NCBI GenBank assembly: GCA_018435125.1
Contig: JAHDNZ010000062.1
Span: forward strand, 1 to 61,251
Reading direction: 5' to 3'
DNA length: 61,251 nucleotides
Source: Bacillota bacterium
GTDB taxonomy: Bacteria; Bacillota; DTU065
A program made the translations under genes and the position numbers. Below are positions 36,967 to 45,195 of the stretch, one piece after another (position 1 is the stretch's first letter; each line of letters opens with the position of its first letter). The notes beneath the pieces were generated by a model. The model was not told the DNA's origin and searched no databases. It saw only the letters and a program-made list of their open reading frames with translations.

Positions 36967-37869
36967 TAGAACTTGGTCAAAAACTCTTTGAAAATTGCCT
37001 CCGAGTATATTTTCCCGCTCACGTTCGTTAAAGCCTGCATTTTTAAGTTCTTTATCAAGACTTAACCATTTACCTAAGTGTTCTAGATCATCTACAGACT
37101 CGCTAATACCTAAAAAATCAGAACCTATACCTACATGACTGCTACCTATTGTTTTGGTAATATATATTATCTGCTTTAGAACTGTTTTTTGTGTTTTTTC
37201 GCTTAAAAACTCGGGGCAAAAGTTAACTCCTATTACTCCACCTCTTTTAGCGATTGCTCCTAGTTGTTGGTCTGTTAGGTTTCTGGGATGCTGATAGAGG
37301 CCAGCAGCATTAGAATGAGAAGCTACTATAGGATTTGTGGTTATTTCCAGCAATTGCCAAAAGCTTTCCTGGCTTAAATGTGATACATCAAGAATCATTC
37401 CTAATTTTTCTGCAGTTGGAATTATTTCTTTGGCTTTTTGAGTAAGTCCGCCTGGATATGATTCCAAACAGCCGGTAGCCAAATGGTTTTGGTAGTTCCA
37501 GGTTAATGATAGCATACGTACTCCCAAACGATAAAATGCAAAGAGGTCCTCTTTAGTGGAAATTGGTTCTCCACCCTCTATGGCAAGCAGGGCTTTTTTA
37601 CCTTTACTGACTAAATCTTCTCTGAATAAAACCGGAACAAATTCTTTATTAGCAACTAACTTCCAGAAGATACCCGCCATTTGTAAAGCTTTGGCTTCTT
37701 TTTGCTGAGGAAGATATTTTTGGGAAACATAGATGGCGGTAACTAATAGGTCTGGTCCTCCTAAATGCCATCTTTCCCTACTGATTTGTTCATTATTGTC
37801 GTTAAAACTCTCTAAGCCCTTTTCCAAAAGGGAACTAAGTAAATCACAGTGTCCATCGATTGTTAACAT
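36952..37869 (-). CDS. Membrane dipeptidase (peptidase M19)
   Basis: 305 residues from ATG 37869 (TTGGTGGTG upstream). M19 metallopeptidase with the zinc pair in TIDGHCDLL (H-x-D), the bridging Glu in LLAIEGGEPIS, HSNAAGLYQHPRNLTD, and GIGSDFLGI near the C-terminus. The family cleaves dipeptides, often with D-residues. No signal peptide is seen, so a cytoplasmic role is likely. It stands between spoVAC and spoVS with its own terminator. Confidence 0.92.
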   Translation of the reverse strand: MLTIDGHCDLLSSLLEKGLESFNDNNEQISRERWHLGGPDLLVTAIYVSQKYLPQQKEAKALQMAGIFWKLVANKEFVPVLFREDLVSKGKKALLAIEGGEPISTKEDLFAFYRLGVRMLSLTWNYQNHLATGCLESYPGGLTQKAKEIIPTAEKLGMILDVSHLSQESFWQLLEITTNPIVASHSNAAGLYQHPRNLTDQQLGAIAKRGGVIGVNFCPEFLSEKTQKTVLKQIIYITKTIGSSHVGIGSDFLGISESVDDLEHLGKWLSLDKELKNAGFNERERENILGGNFQRVFDQVLKSTV

Positions 37870-37952
37870 GATTACACCACCAATTCTAAGCAATTACCTA
37901 CAACTATTCCCTATTATCTTATTGGACACAGTTAAAATTGTTGTCTTATGTT

Positions 37953-37989
37953 AAAAATTAAAGAGGCAGAGTTTTTGCCCTGCCTCTTT
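37953..37989 (-). terminator. Terminator of spoVS
   Basis: AAAGAGGCAG/CTGCCTCTTT arms with a 10-nt loop, followed on the minus strand by AATTTTTAAC, 12 bp after the spoVS stop. Confidence 0.8.
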
Positions 37990-38001
37990 AATTTACTCCT
38001 T

Positions 38002-38268
38002 TTAACGCGGTTCCACAATTATTTTCATTGCAGTTCGTTCTTCCCCATCAATTGATATATCTGCAAAAGCGGGGATACAAACTAAATCCATCCCAGTTGG
38101 GGCAACAAAACCACGACAAATAATCATGGCTTTAATAGCCTGATTTACTGCACCTGCTCCTACAGCCTGAATTTCTGCAGATCCTTTTTCTCTTAAAACA
38201 CCGGCTAAGGCGCCAGCTACAGCATTTGGATTGGACTTCGAAGAAACTTTAAGTACTTCTACTGCCAC
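38002..38268 (-). CDS. spoVS: Stage V sporulation protein S
   Basis: 88 residues, a near-standard SpoVS: MAVEVLKVSSKSNPNAVAGA, then GAGAVNQAIKAMIICRGF and PAFADISIDGEERTAMKI. SpoVS is an Alba-like nucleic-acid-binding regulator affecting septation and coat assembly. It follows ymdB, the conserved arrangement rny-ymdB-spoVS of Bacillus and relatives. Confidence 0.96.
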   Translation of the reverse strand: MAVEVLKVSSKSNPNAVAGALAGVLREKGSAEIQAVGAGAVNQAIKAMIICRGFVAPTGMDLVCIPAFADISIDGEERTAMKIIVEPR

Positions 38269-38383
38269 TAAAAGCCCTCCCTGTTACCAGATATTACCTA
38301 TATTTACCATCTGTCAGAAATATCCTTTATTGATTTATATTTTTTTTTGCAATTAAAAGCAAATTACACTTATTAGAATTAAT

Positions 38384-39181
38384 TTACCACGGTAAATCGT
38401 TACCGTCCCATTCAAGGCGTAATCTTTCGATGGCAAGAGCCTTACCGGTTGTATTATCCGCTTCGATTAATAAGCCGCAAAACCAAACTGCACCGCTGGC
38501 TATTTCAAAACGTTTCGGAGTAGCTTCTAAAAATTTAGCTATTATTATCTCTTTTTTAACACCAAGTACACTATCTCTTGGTCCGGTCATACCTAAATCG
38601 GTCTGATAGGCAGTACCACCTTGAAGAATTCTCTCATCAGCGGTTTGAACATGAGTATGAGTACCTACTACGGCTGTAACTAACCCATCTAAATAATAGC
38701 CAAGAGCCTCTTTTTCGCTGGTAGCTTCAGCATGCATATCAACAAAGATTAACTTGGTTTTGGAGCGCATTTCTTCCACAATTTCTTTAGCCTTGCGAAA
38801 AGGGCAATCAATTGCTTCCATAAATATCCGCCCAGCTAAATTGATAACACCGACCTTAACTCCTTTAGCATCAACAACCAGACTGCCTCTTCCGGGTACA
38901 CCCACCGGATAATTAGCCGGTCTTAATAATCTGGGTTCGCTATCTAAGATCTCAGCAACATCCTTTTTATCCCAGATATGATTTCCACTGGTTACCACAT
39001 TGGTACCGGCTTTTTGGAGTTCCAAATAAGTTTCAGCAGTAAGGCCAAAACCTCCGGCGGCATTTTCACCATTAACAATAACTAAATCAAGGTTTTTTTC
39101 TTTAATAAGTTTGGGGAGTATATGACTTAATATTTTCCGTCCGGGCCTACCGACAATATCTCCAACCATTAAAACCCGCAA
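38384..39181 (-). CDS. ymdB: YmdB-family metallophosphoesterase
   Basis: 265 residues. Calcineurin-like phosphodiesterase with GDIVGRPGRKIL (metal Asp), VNGENAAGGFGLT, TSGNHIWDKKD (GNH motif) and VGTHTHVQTADERIL. The Bacillus homologue hydrolyses 2',3'-cyclic nucleotides and affects RNase Y-dependent mRNA levels, and rny lies directly upstream here. Confidence 0.94.
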   Translation of the reverse strand: MRVLMVGDIVGRPGRKILSHILPKLIKEKNLDLVIVNGENAAGGFGLTAETYLELQKAGTNVVTSGNHIWDKKDVAEILDSEPRLLRPANYPVGVPGRGSLVVDAKGVKVGVINLAGRIFMEAIDCPFRKAKEIVEEMRSKTKLIFVDMHAEATSEKEALGYYLDGLVTAVVGTHTHVQTADERILQGGTAYQTDLGMTGPRDSVLGVKKEIIIAKFLEATPKRFEIASGAVWFCGLLIEADNTTGKALAIERLRLEWDGNDLPW

Positions 39182-39188
39182 AACTATG

Positions 39189-39324
39189 CCGTTGTAAGTA
39201 ACTTACTAGAACTATACATTCATAATATAAAAATAATTTTTAGAACCTATTATACCCGTTAATTTGAACTGGCTCAGTCTGCTTATGAATTATATTAAGT
39301 TCTATAAATTAATTCTTACAACGG
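39189..39324. repeat. Long imperfect inverted repeat, rny-ymdB
   Basis: Arms at 39189-39228 and 39287-39324 begin with an exact 10-bp pair (CCGTTGTAAG) and continue as an imperfect match through TAGAACT and TTCAT. About 58 bp lie between the arms. It occupies most of the 247-bp gap between rny and ymdB and could fold as a large RNA structure or be a small mobile repeat. A good AAGGAGGTGA-like sequence just outside the right arm (about 39330) has no gene behind it. Confidence 0.45.
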
Positions 39325-39400
39325 TCTTCACCTCCTTAAGGAAATTGGCTATTATATCACAAATATTCTGTAACTAAAGTATGGTTTTATTTATAAGAAA

Positions 39401-39423
39401 GCGGAAGGTTCATTCCTTCCGCC
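39401..39423 (-). terminator. Hairpin after rny
   Basis: GGCGGAAGG/CCTTCCGC hairpin six bases past the rny stop, followed by TTTCTTAT on the minus strand. It separates rny from ymdB. Confidence 0.7.
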
Positions 39424-39428
39424 TGCAA

Positions 39429-40964
39429 TTATTTGGCATATTCGACAGCGCGCGTCTCCCGTATAACTGTAACCTTAATCATCCCTGGATATTCTAATTC
39501 TTCTTCAATCTTTTTAGAAATATCCCTAGCCAAAAGCGTACTATGAGTATCATCTATATGGTCTGGTTTGACCATAATGCGAATCTCGCGACCAGCCTGA
39601 ATCGCATATGATTTATCGACACCTTCAAAGGAATCAGCAATAGCTTCCAGTTTTTCCAGGCGTTTAATATATGATTCAAGTGTCTCTCTTCTGGCGCCAG
39701 GTCTAGCAGCGCTAATAGCATCAGCCGCTGCTACAAGAACTGCTTCTACCGTCTTGGCTTCTATATCACCATGATGAGCAGCAATAGCATGAATAACAGC
39801 AGGTGACTCTTTGTAGCGTTTAGCCAAATCCGCACTTATTTGATGGTGGGTTCCTTCCACTTCCTGGTCAGCTGCTTTACCAATATCATGCAAAAGCCCA
39901 GCTCTTTTGGCTACATTAACATCAACGCCTAGTTCAGCTGCCATTAAACTAGCTAAGTGTGCCACTTCAATGGAATGCTTTAGCACGTTTTGACCATAAC
40001 TTGTTCTGTAATAAAGACGGCCAAGGTAACGGATAAGCTCCGGGTGAATTCCATGAACACCAACCTCAAAGGTGGCCTGTTCACCTTGTTCTCTTATAAT
40101 AGTTTCTATCTCTTTTTTAGCTTTTTCAACCATCTCTTCGATACGAGCCGGATGAATTCTTCCATCTGCGACTAGCTTTTCAAGAGCAAGTCTTGCAGTT
40201 TCTCTTCTAACAGGATCAAAGCCTGAAAGAATAACTGCTTCAGGTGTATCATCAATAATCAGGTTAATGCCTGTTAAAGCCTCTAAAGCCCTAATATTGC
40301 GACCCTCACGACCTATGATACGACCCTTCATTTCATCATTTGGTAAATTAACTACCGAAACAGTAGTCTCTGCTACATGATCGGCTGCGCAACGTTGGAT
40401 AGCACGTGAAATAACTTCTCTAGCTCTTTTTTCACTCTCATCTTTAGTTCTTTCTTCGGCTTCTTTTATTAAGTGAGCCATTTCATTTTCAACTTCAACT
40501 TTTACTTGATTGAGTAATAATTCGCGTGCTTCATCGCTTGAAAGATTAGCTAATCTCTCAAGCTCATCTAATTGCTTCTCATAAAGTTCTTGTAGATCGG
40601 TTTTTTGTTTTTTGAGATCATTTTCTTTTTTATTAACGGCTTCTTCTTTGCGTTCTAAATTATCACTACGCCGATCTAAAGCTTCTTCTCTTTGTAGCAG
40701 CCTTCTTTCGACCTGTTGGATTTCAAAGCGTCTTTCTTTGATCTCCTGGTCGAGTTCTGCTCTCATCTTTTGAACTTCTTCCCTGGCTTCGACTATGGCT
40801 TCCCGCTTTTTGTTTTCAGCACTTTTTTTGCTTTCTTCTACAATTCTTAAAGCTTCTACTTCAGCTGATTTTATGGCAGCCTCAGCAGTAGATTTACGTA
40901 ACAGGTAACCAGTAACGATGCCAATTAGGAGACTAATTACACTTGCTATAACTATATACAACAT
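39429..40964 (-). CDS. rny: Ribonuclease Y
   Basis: 511 residues, the normal length. An N-terminal membrane anchor ([19 protein letters not shown]) is followed by a long charged coiled coil (about 25-200), a KH domain ([19 protein letters not shown]) and an HD domain ([23 protein letters not shown]). RNase Y starts mRNA decay at the membrane in Bacillota. It lies between recX and ymdB. Confidence 0.97.
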   Translation of the reverse strand: MLYIVIASVISLLIGIVTGYLLRKSTAEAAIKSAEVEALRIVEESKKSAENKKREAIVEAREEVQKMRAELDQEIKERRFEIQQVERRLLQREEALDRRSDNLERKEEAVNKKENDLKKQKTDLQELYEKQLDELERLANLSSDEARELLLNQVKVEVENEMAHLIKEAEERTKDESEKRAREVISRAIQRCAADHVAETTVSVVNLPNDEMKGRIIGREGRNIRALEALTGINLIIDDTPEAVILSGFDPVRRETARLALEKLVADGRIHPARIEEMVEKAKKEIETIIREQGEQATFEVGVHGIHPELIRYLGRLYYRTSYGQNVLKHSIEVAHLASLMAAELGVDVNVAKRAGLLHDIGKAADQEVEGTHHQISADLAKRYKESPAVIHAIAAHHGDIEAKTVEAVLVAAADAISAARPGARRETLESYIKRLEKLEAIADSFEGVDKSYAIQAGREIRIMVKPDHIDDTHSTLLARDISKKIEEELEYPGMIKVTVIRETRAVEYAK

Positions 40965-41071
40965 CTATTCCATTTTCACCCCCTCCCCGGGGTTTTTCCT
41001 TATCCGAAACAACATTTATACGGCTTGACACTTTGTCTATCCTAAAAGAGCTATAAGATAGCCAAGTTATA

Positions 41072-41548
41072 TTATATTCCTTCGTCCCTTGAAGTGTCAA
41101 GAAGCGCTGTTTCTTTAGCTACTGAGTAGACTAAATCTTGAGGAAAGCCCCGGCGTAGGAGATAGCCGCAGAGCCGTTTAAGCCTTTTTTGCTCATCATC
41201 TTCATGAATATTAGCGGCATACTTCAGAGCTAGCTTTAAAGCTAGCTCTGCTTCAAGCTCTTTTGGATACTCCTCTTTCAAGACAGATTCGCTGAGTGTA
41301 CCCTCAATACCTTTTTCAGCTAACTTAGTTAATAACAATCTTTTTCCTTGGGGTTTTAAAAGTAAAGCATCATGAACAAAAGCTCGTGCAAAACGCCTAT
41401 CATCAATAAAACCTTGTTCTTTACCCCAGTTAATTGCCGCCTCAACCTGCTCGCTTTGATAGTTTCTTAACTTATCTTGAAGTTCTTTTTCACTATAATA
41501 TCGCCTAGCAACTAAACGAGCTATTTGTTTTTTAGCCTCATCACTCAT
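41072..41548 (-). CDS. recX: RecX, RecA modulator
   Basis: 158 residues of three-helix repeats: [59 protein letters not shown]. RecX binds along RecA filaments and limits them. Its ATG overlaps the recA stop by eight bases, so it is translated from the same spliced mRNA as the last recA exon. Confidence 0.93.
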   Translation of the reverse strand: MSDEAKKQIARLVARRYYSEKELQDKLRNYQSEQVEAAINWGKEQGFIDDRRFARAFVHDALLLKPQGKRLLLTKLAEKGIEGTLSESVLKEEYPKELEAELALKLALKYAANIHEDDEQKRLKRLCGYLLRRGFPQDLVYSVAKETALLDTSRDEGI

Positions 41549-44500
41549 CTATGCTACTATTCTCCTCTTCAGTTTCAGAATGGCTTTTATATCCTGGTAA
41601 GGCTGCTTTTTCTCTCACTTTAACCTCAATTTCGTTACATAGATCGACGTTTTGGCGCAAAAACTCTTTGGCATTTTCTCGGCCCTGACCTAAACGCATA
41701 TCACCATAAGAAAACCAGGAACCACTTTTGTTAACAATACCTAGATCGGCTGCTACATCAAGAATACAGCCTTCTTTGGAGATCCCAAGACCATAAACAA
41801 TATCAAACTCCGCCACTAAAAATGGCGGTGCTACTTTATTTTTGACTACTTTAACTCTCGTACGATTACCAACAAAATCACTGCCCGATTTAATGGAATC
41901 TATACGTCTTACTTCAAGACGTACCGAAGCGTAGAACTTGAGAGCTCTACCGCCTGGTGTCGTGTGGAGTCGAACTATTTATCCGCTCCCCGAACCGTGC
42001 ATGCTAGTTTCCCAGCACACGGCTCTCCAACCGGTCGCACTGAAGGAATAGTAATTCCCTCAAGCGTAGGATAGCCTAGCATAAAGCGCTGGTAGACTTC
42101 TTTCTTGCCTGCTTTATCATACTTTTTTAGTAAAAAAAGATAGACTCTTTCGCGAATGTAGCTGTCAAGATAGCGTCCTAAACGCCTATCGGTAAAAGGG
42201 CCATAGTTTAAGTGCCATAAATAAACTTCATTTCTAATGGCTTTAGCTACATAGCTAACACTGTAGCCTGTCATACTACGCTCTGTGAGTTTTTTTATCT
42301 GGTGTTTAAAATTTTCGAGGCTACTTTTGGCAGGAATAATATTTTCCCCTTTAATTGCATAACCAGCAAATTCAAAGACTGCGTCTGCTTGTAAACCTAG
42401 TTCTTCTTTGGTTAAACTAAGACGCTCACCTAAACGAATCAGCTCGGTAGGCTTTTTAAGTAAGGGCGCTAGTAATAACAATACTTTTCCAGCGTCTAGT
42501 TTAGTAGCCTTCCAAATTAAATCTCTGACAGCTTCCTCTTTGAACTTAGTTGGCAGCAGTGAAAAAATCTCTTTCTGATGGCTATTAAGATCAATTTTAT
42601 CAACAGACTGGATCTTATATCCCTGTTTAAAAGCTTGTTTTAGATCATCGCCAGTACATTGTCTAAGAACAGCCTCTATAACTTCTAAAACTACATCGAG
42701 TAGTATTTGATCTACTTCATTGCCACCCAAAGGTCGATAGGTTTTTTCCAATAACGCCTGCGACAATGTCTCGGCAGAATTGGAGCCAAGACCCAATTTT
42801 TGGGCTTTTTTTACTAAAAACTCTTTAGAGACAATGGTCTGATAAAGTCTACCTTCATAGGCTAATCTTTGTAACCACTCCTGCTTTCGTAAGGACACGG
42901 GCTATCTTCCTCCCTACTATTTGCGAGTGACCGGTCTGTCTTCCTTCGCATTTTGCTACTACGAAGACTCCGCCCCTTTTACTGAATTAATTCAAGTAAA
43001 AGGTTCCTCTGTTCCCCTCTTTTTTTCCCTAACTGATGGATTTAGGCTCCGCCTATGTCCGTCCCTTGCCGGCTTGAGGTTATCTCAAACAAGCATTCAA
43101 AGTCATACCGGAGGTTAAACTTTGAAAACGGGTTAATTTTGGCATTATACGGATCTCAAACAGCGGTTCCTCTCGTAGCCTTGTCCATCGGAGGCTAGCA
43201 GTTTTAACCACATTCCCGCCCAGCTTCATGGTTTCCCATGTGGGCTTGGCCTTCGGTATTGTAATACCTCTAAAAAAGAGAAGCTTCAGAGCGCACCTCC
43301 GGGTTGCCAAACATAATACCAACCTTTTCACGAATCTGGTTGATAAAAATAACAATACACTTGGTTTTACCGATAACTCCTGTTAATTTGCGCAAAGCTT
43401 GAGACATTAACCTTGATGGTGATAGGTAAACCTTGGAAGATAAATTCTTTACGGTCTTTCCCCCACCCCACACCGTGCATGCAGCTTTCACCGCACACGG
43501 CGTTCCACCAATTACTGGCTGGCATCCTTGGCTTAGGTCCTTTTATCCTCAAGACTGTTACCAGTCTATCATTGGCAGACCCTCAACGCTACTATGATGC
43601 CGCTGACTGCCTTTAGGTTTCTTTGCTTCACCTAAACTCCACCTAAAGGCTCTCTCCAGTTCCACACAGTCTATCCCTTTTATTGCTGACCTTAGGTGCC
43701 CGTAAACTCTAGGCAAAGCCAAGGTCTCTGTGCTCTAAAGCCTTGACGATCTTTTCAGGCTGTTTCCTCCAGGCTAAAAACAGCCCTTTGCCTAAAGCTT
43801 CTTAGGGTTCGATACTTCTCACCATAGCCAGCTTTTTAGGAACCCCGCAACACAAGGTTACGACTTTACCTGGCTTCATACCGGATTTGAGGTGCAAAGC
43901 CGGCATGCAGGATATCAGGCTACAGCTAGTGCACTCTAGCTGTTAAAGGAATTTCACCTTTTTAATTGACTGTGCAGTTAAGGTTATTAAACCTCGATCC
44001 TTTCCCCTTAAATGGTTATAGACCAACTGGACGCACCCTGGAGTCCAACATGGGCATCGCCCATTTCTCCCTCAATCTCTGCGCGAGGTACAAGTGCAGC
44101 TACCGAGTCGATAACTACAATATCAACTGCTCCACTTCTGACTAGTGCCTCTGTGATCTCTAGTGATGGCGATAGGTAGGACAATGTCTTTCCCCCGCCC
44201 CACACCGTGCATGCGACTTTTATCGCACACGGCGTTCCACCATTTCTGGCTGGCATCCTTTGCTCAGGTCTTTTTTTGCCTCAAGATTGTTACCAATCTG
44301 TCTTAAGCAGACCTTCACCGCTACTATGATGCCGCTGACTGCTGTCAGGTTCATTAGCCTGCGTGCCTCCAACTGACAGCTCTCAACTGTTCCATCTAGC
44401 TTATCCCTTGTTTTACACTGCCTTAGGCCTCCCACACAGTGACTAAGAGCTGATCTGAAATTTCTGAACAGGCTTGAAATTTCCTCAATTAGTACACCAT

Positions 44501-45125
44501 GCTTTAGGGATTCGTTAGCCTAGCCATAGCAGGTTTTTAAGGAGCCCCGCAGCTTAGCTACGTCTTTACCTGGCTTCAGACTTTACCAAAACGCAGATCT
44601 GGAAAGCCTGCAGGATCTTAGGCTGGTAACAGATCAGTGTTACTCTAGGAATTGCACCTAGAATTTCAGCTAGACAGTTAGGGTAGATAATCTATAAAAG
44701 AGCTTACCCCGCTTTTTTCACCTTTCGGTTTATAAGCAACAGTTCGCACCCTGTTCACCTGTATCAGGCTGAGAGACCAGTAGATTATCGATATCCACAC
44801 CAAGGTTTTTAGCATAAGCTGGATTTAATGCATGTTCAGCGTCGATAAATGCTGCCACGCCTCCTCTTTTTTGAGCTTCTGCTACAGCATGTAAAGCTAC
44901 TGTTGTTTTTCCGGACGACTCCGGGCCATAAACCTCAACAACTCTACCCCTGGGAAGACCTCCCACACCTAAAGCTAAATCAAGTGAAATTGCTCCTGTA
45001 GGAATGGTCTCAACCTCCATGGAACGATTTTCGCCCAGACGCATAATAGAACCCTTGCCAAAATCCTTCTCAATTGATGTAATTGCATTTTGCAATGCTT
45101 TTTCTCGCTCTTTTTTTTCGGCCAT
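41541..45125 (-). CDS. recA: RecA recombinase in four exons
   Basis: Exons on the minus strand: 45125-44750, 44165-44037, 43415-43297 and 41963-41541. Joined, they make 1047 nt encoding 348 residues, the normal RecA length, with no frameshift or internal stop. Walker A GPESSGKT is at 67-74; [12 protein letters not shown] (Walker B), [18 protein letters not shown] (around loop L1), [18 protein letters not shown] (around L2) and [15 protein letters not shown] follow. Introns fall after codon 125 (phase 1), after codon 168 (phase 1) and after codon 208 (phase 0). ATG 45125 has an AAAGGAGG site; the upstream in-frame ATG lacks one. Function depends on removal of three group II introns. RecA drives recombination and LexA cleavage. 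Loss of function by intron invasion is the alternative, but all exons read as intact. Confidence 0.93.
41975..42898 (-). CDS. Intron-encoded maturase lacking the RT core
   Basis: 307 residues, GTG start with AGGGAGGA upstream. Alignment by eye to group II intron proteins: [20 protein letters not shown] (54-73) resembles the RPLGIP-type RT-0/1 region; [20 protein letters not shown] (94-113) matches the RT-2 DIKxFFDxVDH region, and [16 protein letters not shown] follows. RT-3 to RT-6, including the catalytic YADD, are missing. [10 protein letters not shown] (175-184) corresponds to FEFLGF, followed by the thumb ([20 protein letters not shown]) and domain X (about 209-262). No endonuclease domain exists. 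Residues 291-303 are encoded by domain V and the stop lies in domain VI. It probably retains a splicing (maturase) role but cannot copy RNA. Confidence 0.75.
   Translation of the reverse strand: MSLRKQEWLQRLAYEGRLYQTIVSKEFLVKKAQKLGLGSNSAETLSQALLEKTYRPLGGNEVDQILLDVVLEVIEAVLRQCTGDDLKQAFKQGYKIQSVDKIDLNSHQKEIFSLLPTKFKEEAVRDLIWKATKLDAGKVLLLLAPLLKKPTELIRLGERLSLTKEELGLQADAVFEFAGYAIKGENIIPAKSSLENFKHQIKKLTERSMTGYSVSYVAKAIRNEVYLWHLNYGPFTDRRLGRYLDSYIRERVYLFLLKKYDKAGKKEVYQRFMLGYPTLEGITIPSVRPVGEPCAGKLACTVRGADK
41992..42025 (-). ncRNA. Domain V of intron 3
   Basis: 34-nt hairpin GAGCCGTGTGC/GCATGCACGGTTC with a GGAAAC-like loop, 28 bp before the intron end. AGC catalytic triad. It is also read as codons of the maturase. 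Confidence 0.85.
43107..43113 (-). other. EBS1 of intron 3
   Basis: Six nucleotides (CTCCGG on the intron strand) are complementary to IBS1 CCGGAG, the last six of exon 3. Confidence 0.65.
43470..43503 (-). ncRNA. Domain V of intron 2
   Basis: 34-nt hairpin ACGCCGTGTGCGG/GCTGCATGCACGGTGT with a tetraloop-type TGAAAG apex; CGC triad, 54 nt before the 3' splice site. Confidence 0.83.
43767..43773 (-). other. EBS1 of intron 2
   Basis: CCTGGAG on the intron strand, 7 nt complementary to the exon 2 end CTCCAGG. It lies in the same relative place as EBS1 of intron 1 with compensating base differences. Confidence 0.7.
44202..44235 (-). ncRNA. Domain V of intron 1
   Basis: 34-nt hairpin ACGCCGTGTGCGA/TCGCATGCACGGTGT with a TAAAAG apex; CGC triad. 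Differs from domain V of intron 2 at only a few paired positions. Confidence 0.83.
44465..44472 (-). other. EBS1 of intron 1
   Basis: CCTGTTCA on the intron strand, complementary over 8 nt to IBS1 TGAACAGG, the last eight bases of exon 1. Confidence 0.72.
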
Positions 45126-45146
45126 TAACTTACCTCCTTTTTCTCG

Positions 45147-45160
45147 CAAACATCTGTTCT
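45147..45160 (-). promoter_or_regulatory. LexA-type SOS box of recA
   Basis: AGAACAGATGTTTG on the minus strand fits the Bacillota LexA consensus CGAAC-N4-GTTCG with changes at the first base and in GTTT. It lies 22 bp before the recA ATG, over the expected transcription start. Confidence 0.65.
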
Positions 45161-45166
45161 CCTCTA

Positions 45167-45195
45167 AGCATACCATATGGAGTGAAATCAATCAA
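45167..45195 (-). promoter_or_regulatory. recA promoter
   Basis: -35 TTGATT (45190-45195), 17-bp spacer, -10 TATGCT (45167-45172). It overlaps the thpR stop codon and precedes the SOS box, so recA can be induced independently of thpR. Confidence 0.6.

Larger units (their letters stand above)
41964..43296 (-). mobile_element. Group II intron 3 of recA
   Basis: 1333 bp. It starts GTGCGCTCTG directly after the Glu208 codon GAG and ends CTCCAC before ACGACACCAGG. A 34-nt domain V (41992-42025) begins GAGCCGTG, with an AGC triad, and domain VI follows. EBS1 CTCCGG (43108-43113, 183 nt in) pairs with the exon end CCGGAG. Most of its length is an ORF encoding a reduced maturase. Confidence 0.9.
43416..44036 (-). 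mobile_element. Group II intron 2 of recA, ORF-less
   Basis: 621 bp. It begins GTGCGTCCAG after CTCCAGG and ends TATCACCAT before CAAGGTTAATG. Domain V (43470-43503) starts ACGCCGTG with a CGC triad. EBS1 CCTGGAG (43767-43773) pairs perfectly with the exon end CTCCAGG. No ORF longer than chance and no maturase fragment is present. It is similar along much of its length to intron 1 and is inserted at the like site CAGG|CA. Confidence 0.88.
44166..44749 (-). mobile_element. Group II intron 1 of recA, ORF-less
   Basis: 584 bp. It begins GTGCGAACTG after GAACAGG and ends CTATCGCCAT before CACTAGAGATC; joining gives codons E-Q-A-L-E-I. Domain V is at 44202-44235 with a CGC triad, followed by domain VI to the end. 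EBS1 CCTGTTCA (44465-44472) pairs over 8 nt with the exon end TGAACAGG. No protein is encoded. Closely related to intron 2. Confidence 0.88.

Noticed and set aside
41975-42898. Intron 3 protein as a homing endonuclease
   Set aside because: No LAGLIDADG, HNH or GIY-YIG motif; the pattern is that of RT thumb and domain X.
43270-43616. Short frames inside introns 1 and 2 on both strands
   Set aside because: They are translations of domain V/VI RNA joined to exon codons, for example the TVWGGGKT-like repeats, and have no ribosome binding sites.
41541-45125. recA read as a pseudogene or as several short genes
   Set aside because: The exons are in frame with no internal stops after joining at GTGCG...AY boundaries, and each intron has matching EBS1 and domain V. 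Decay would not leave four exact exon joins.
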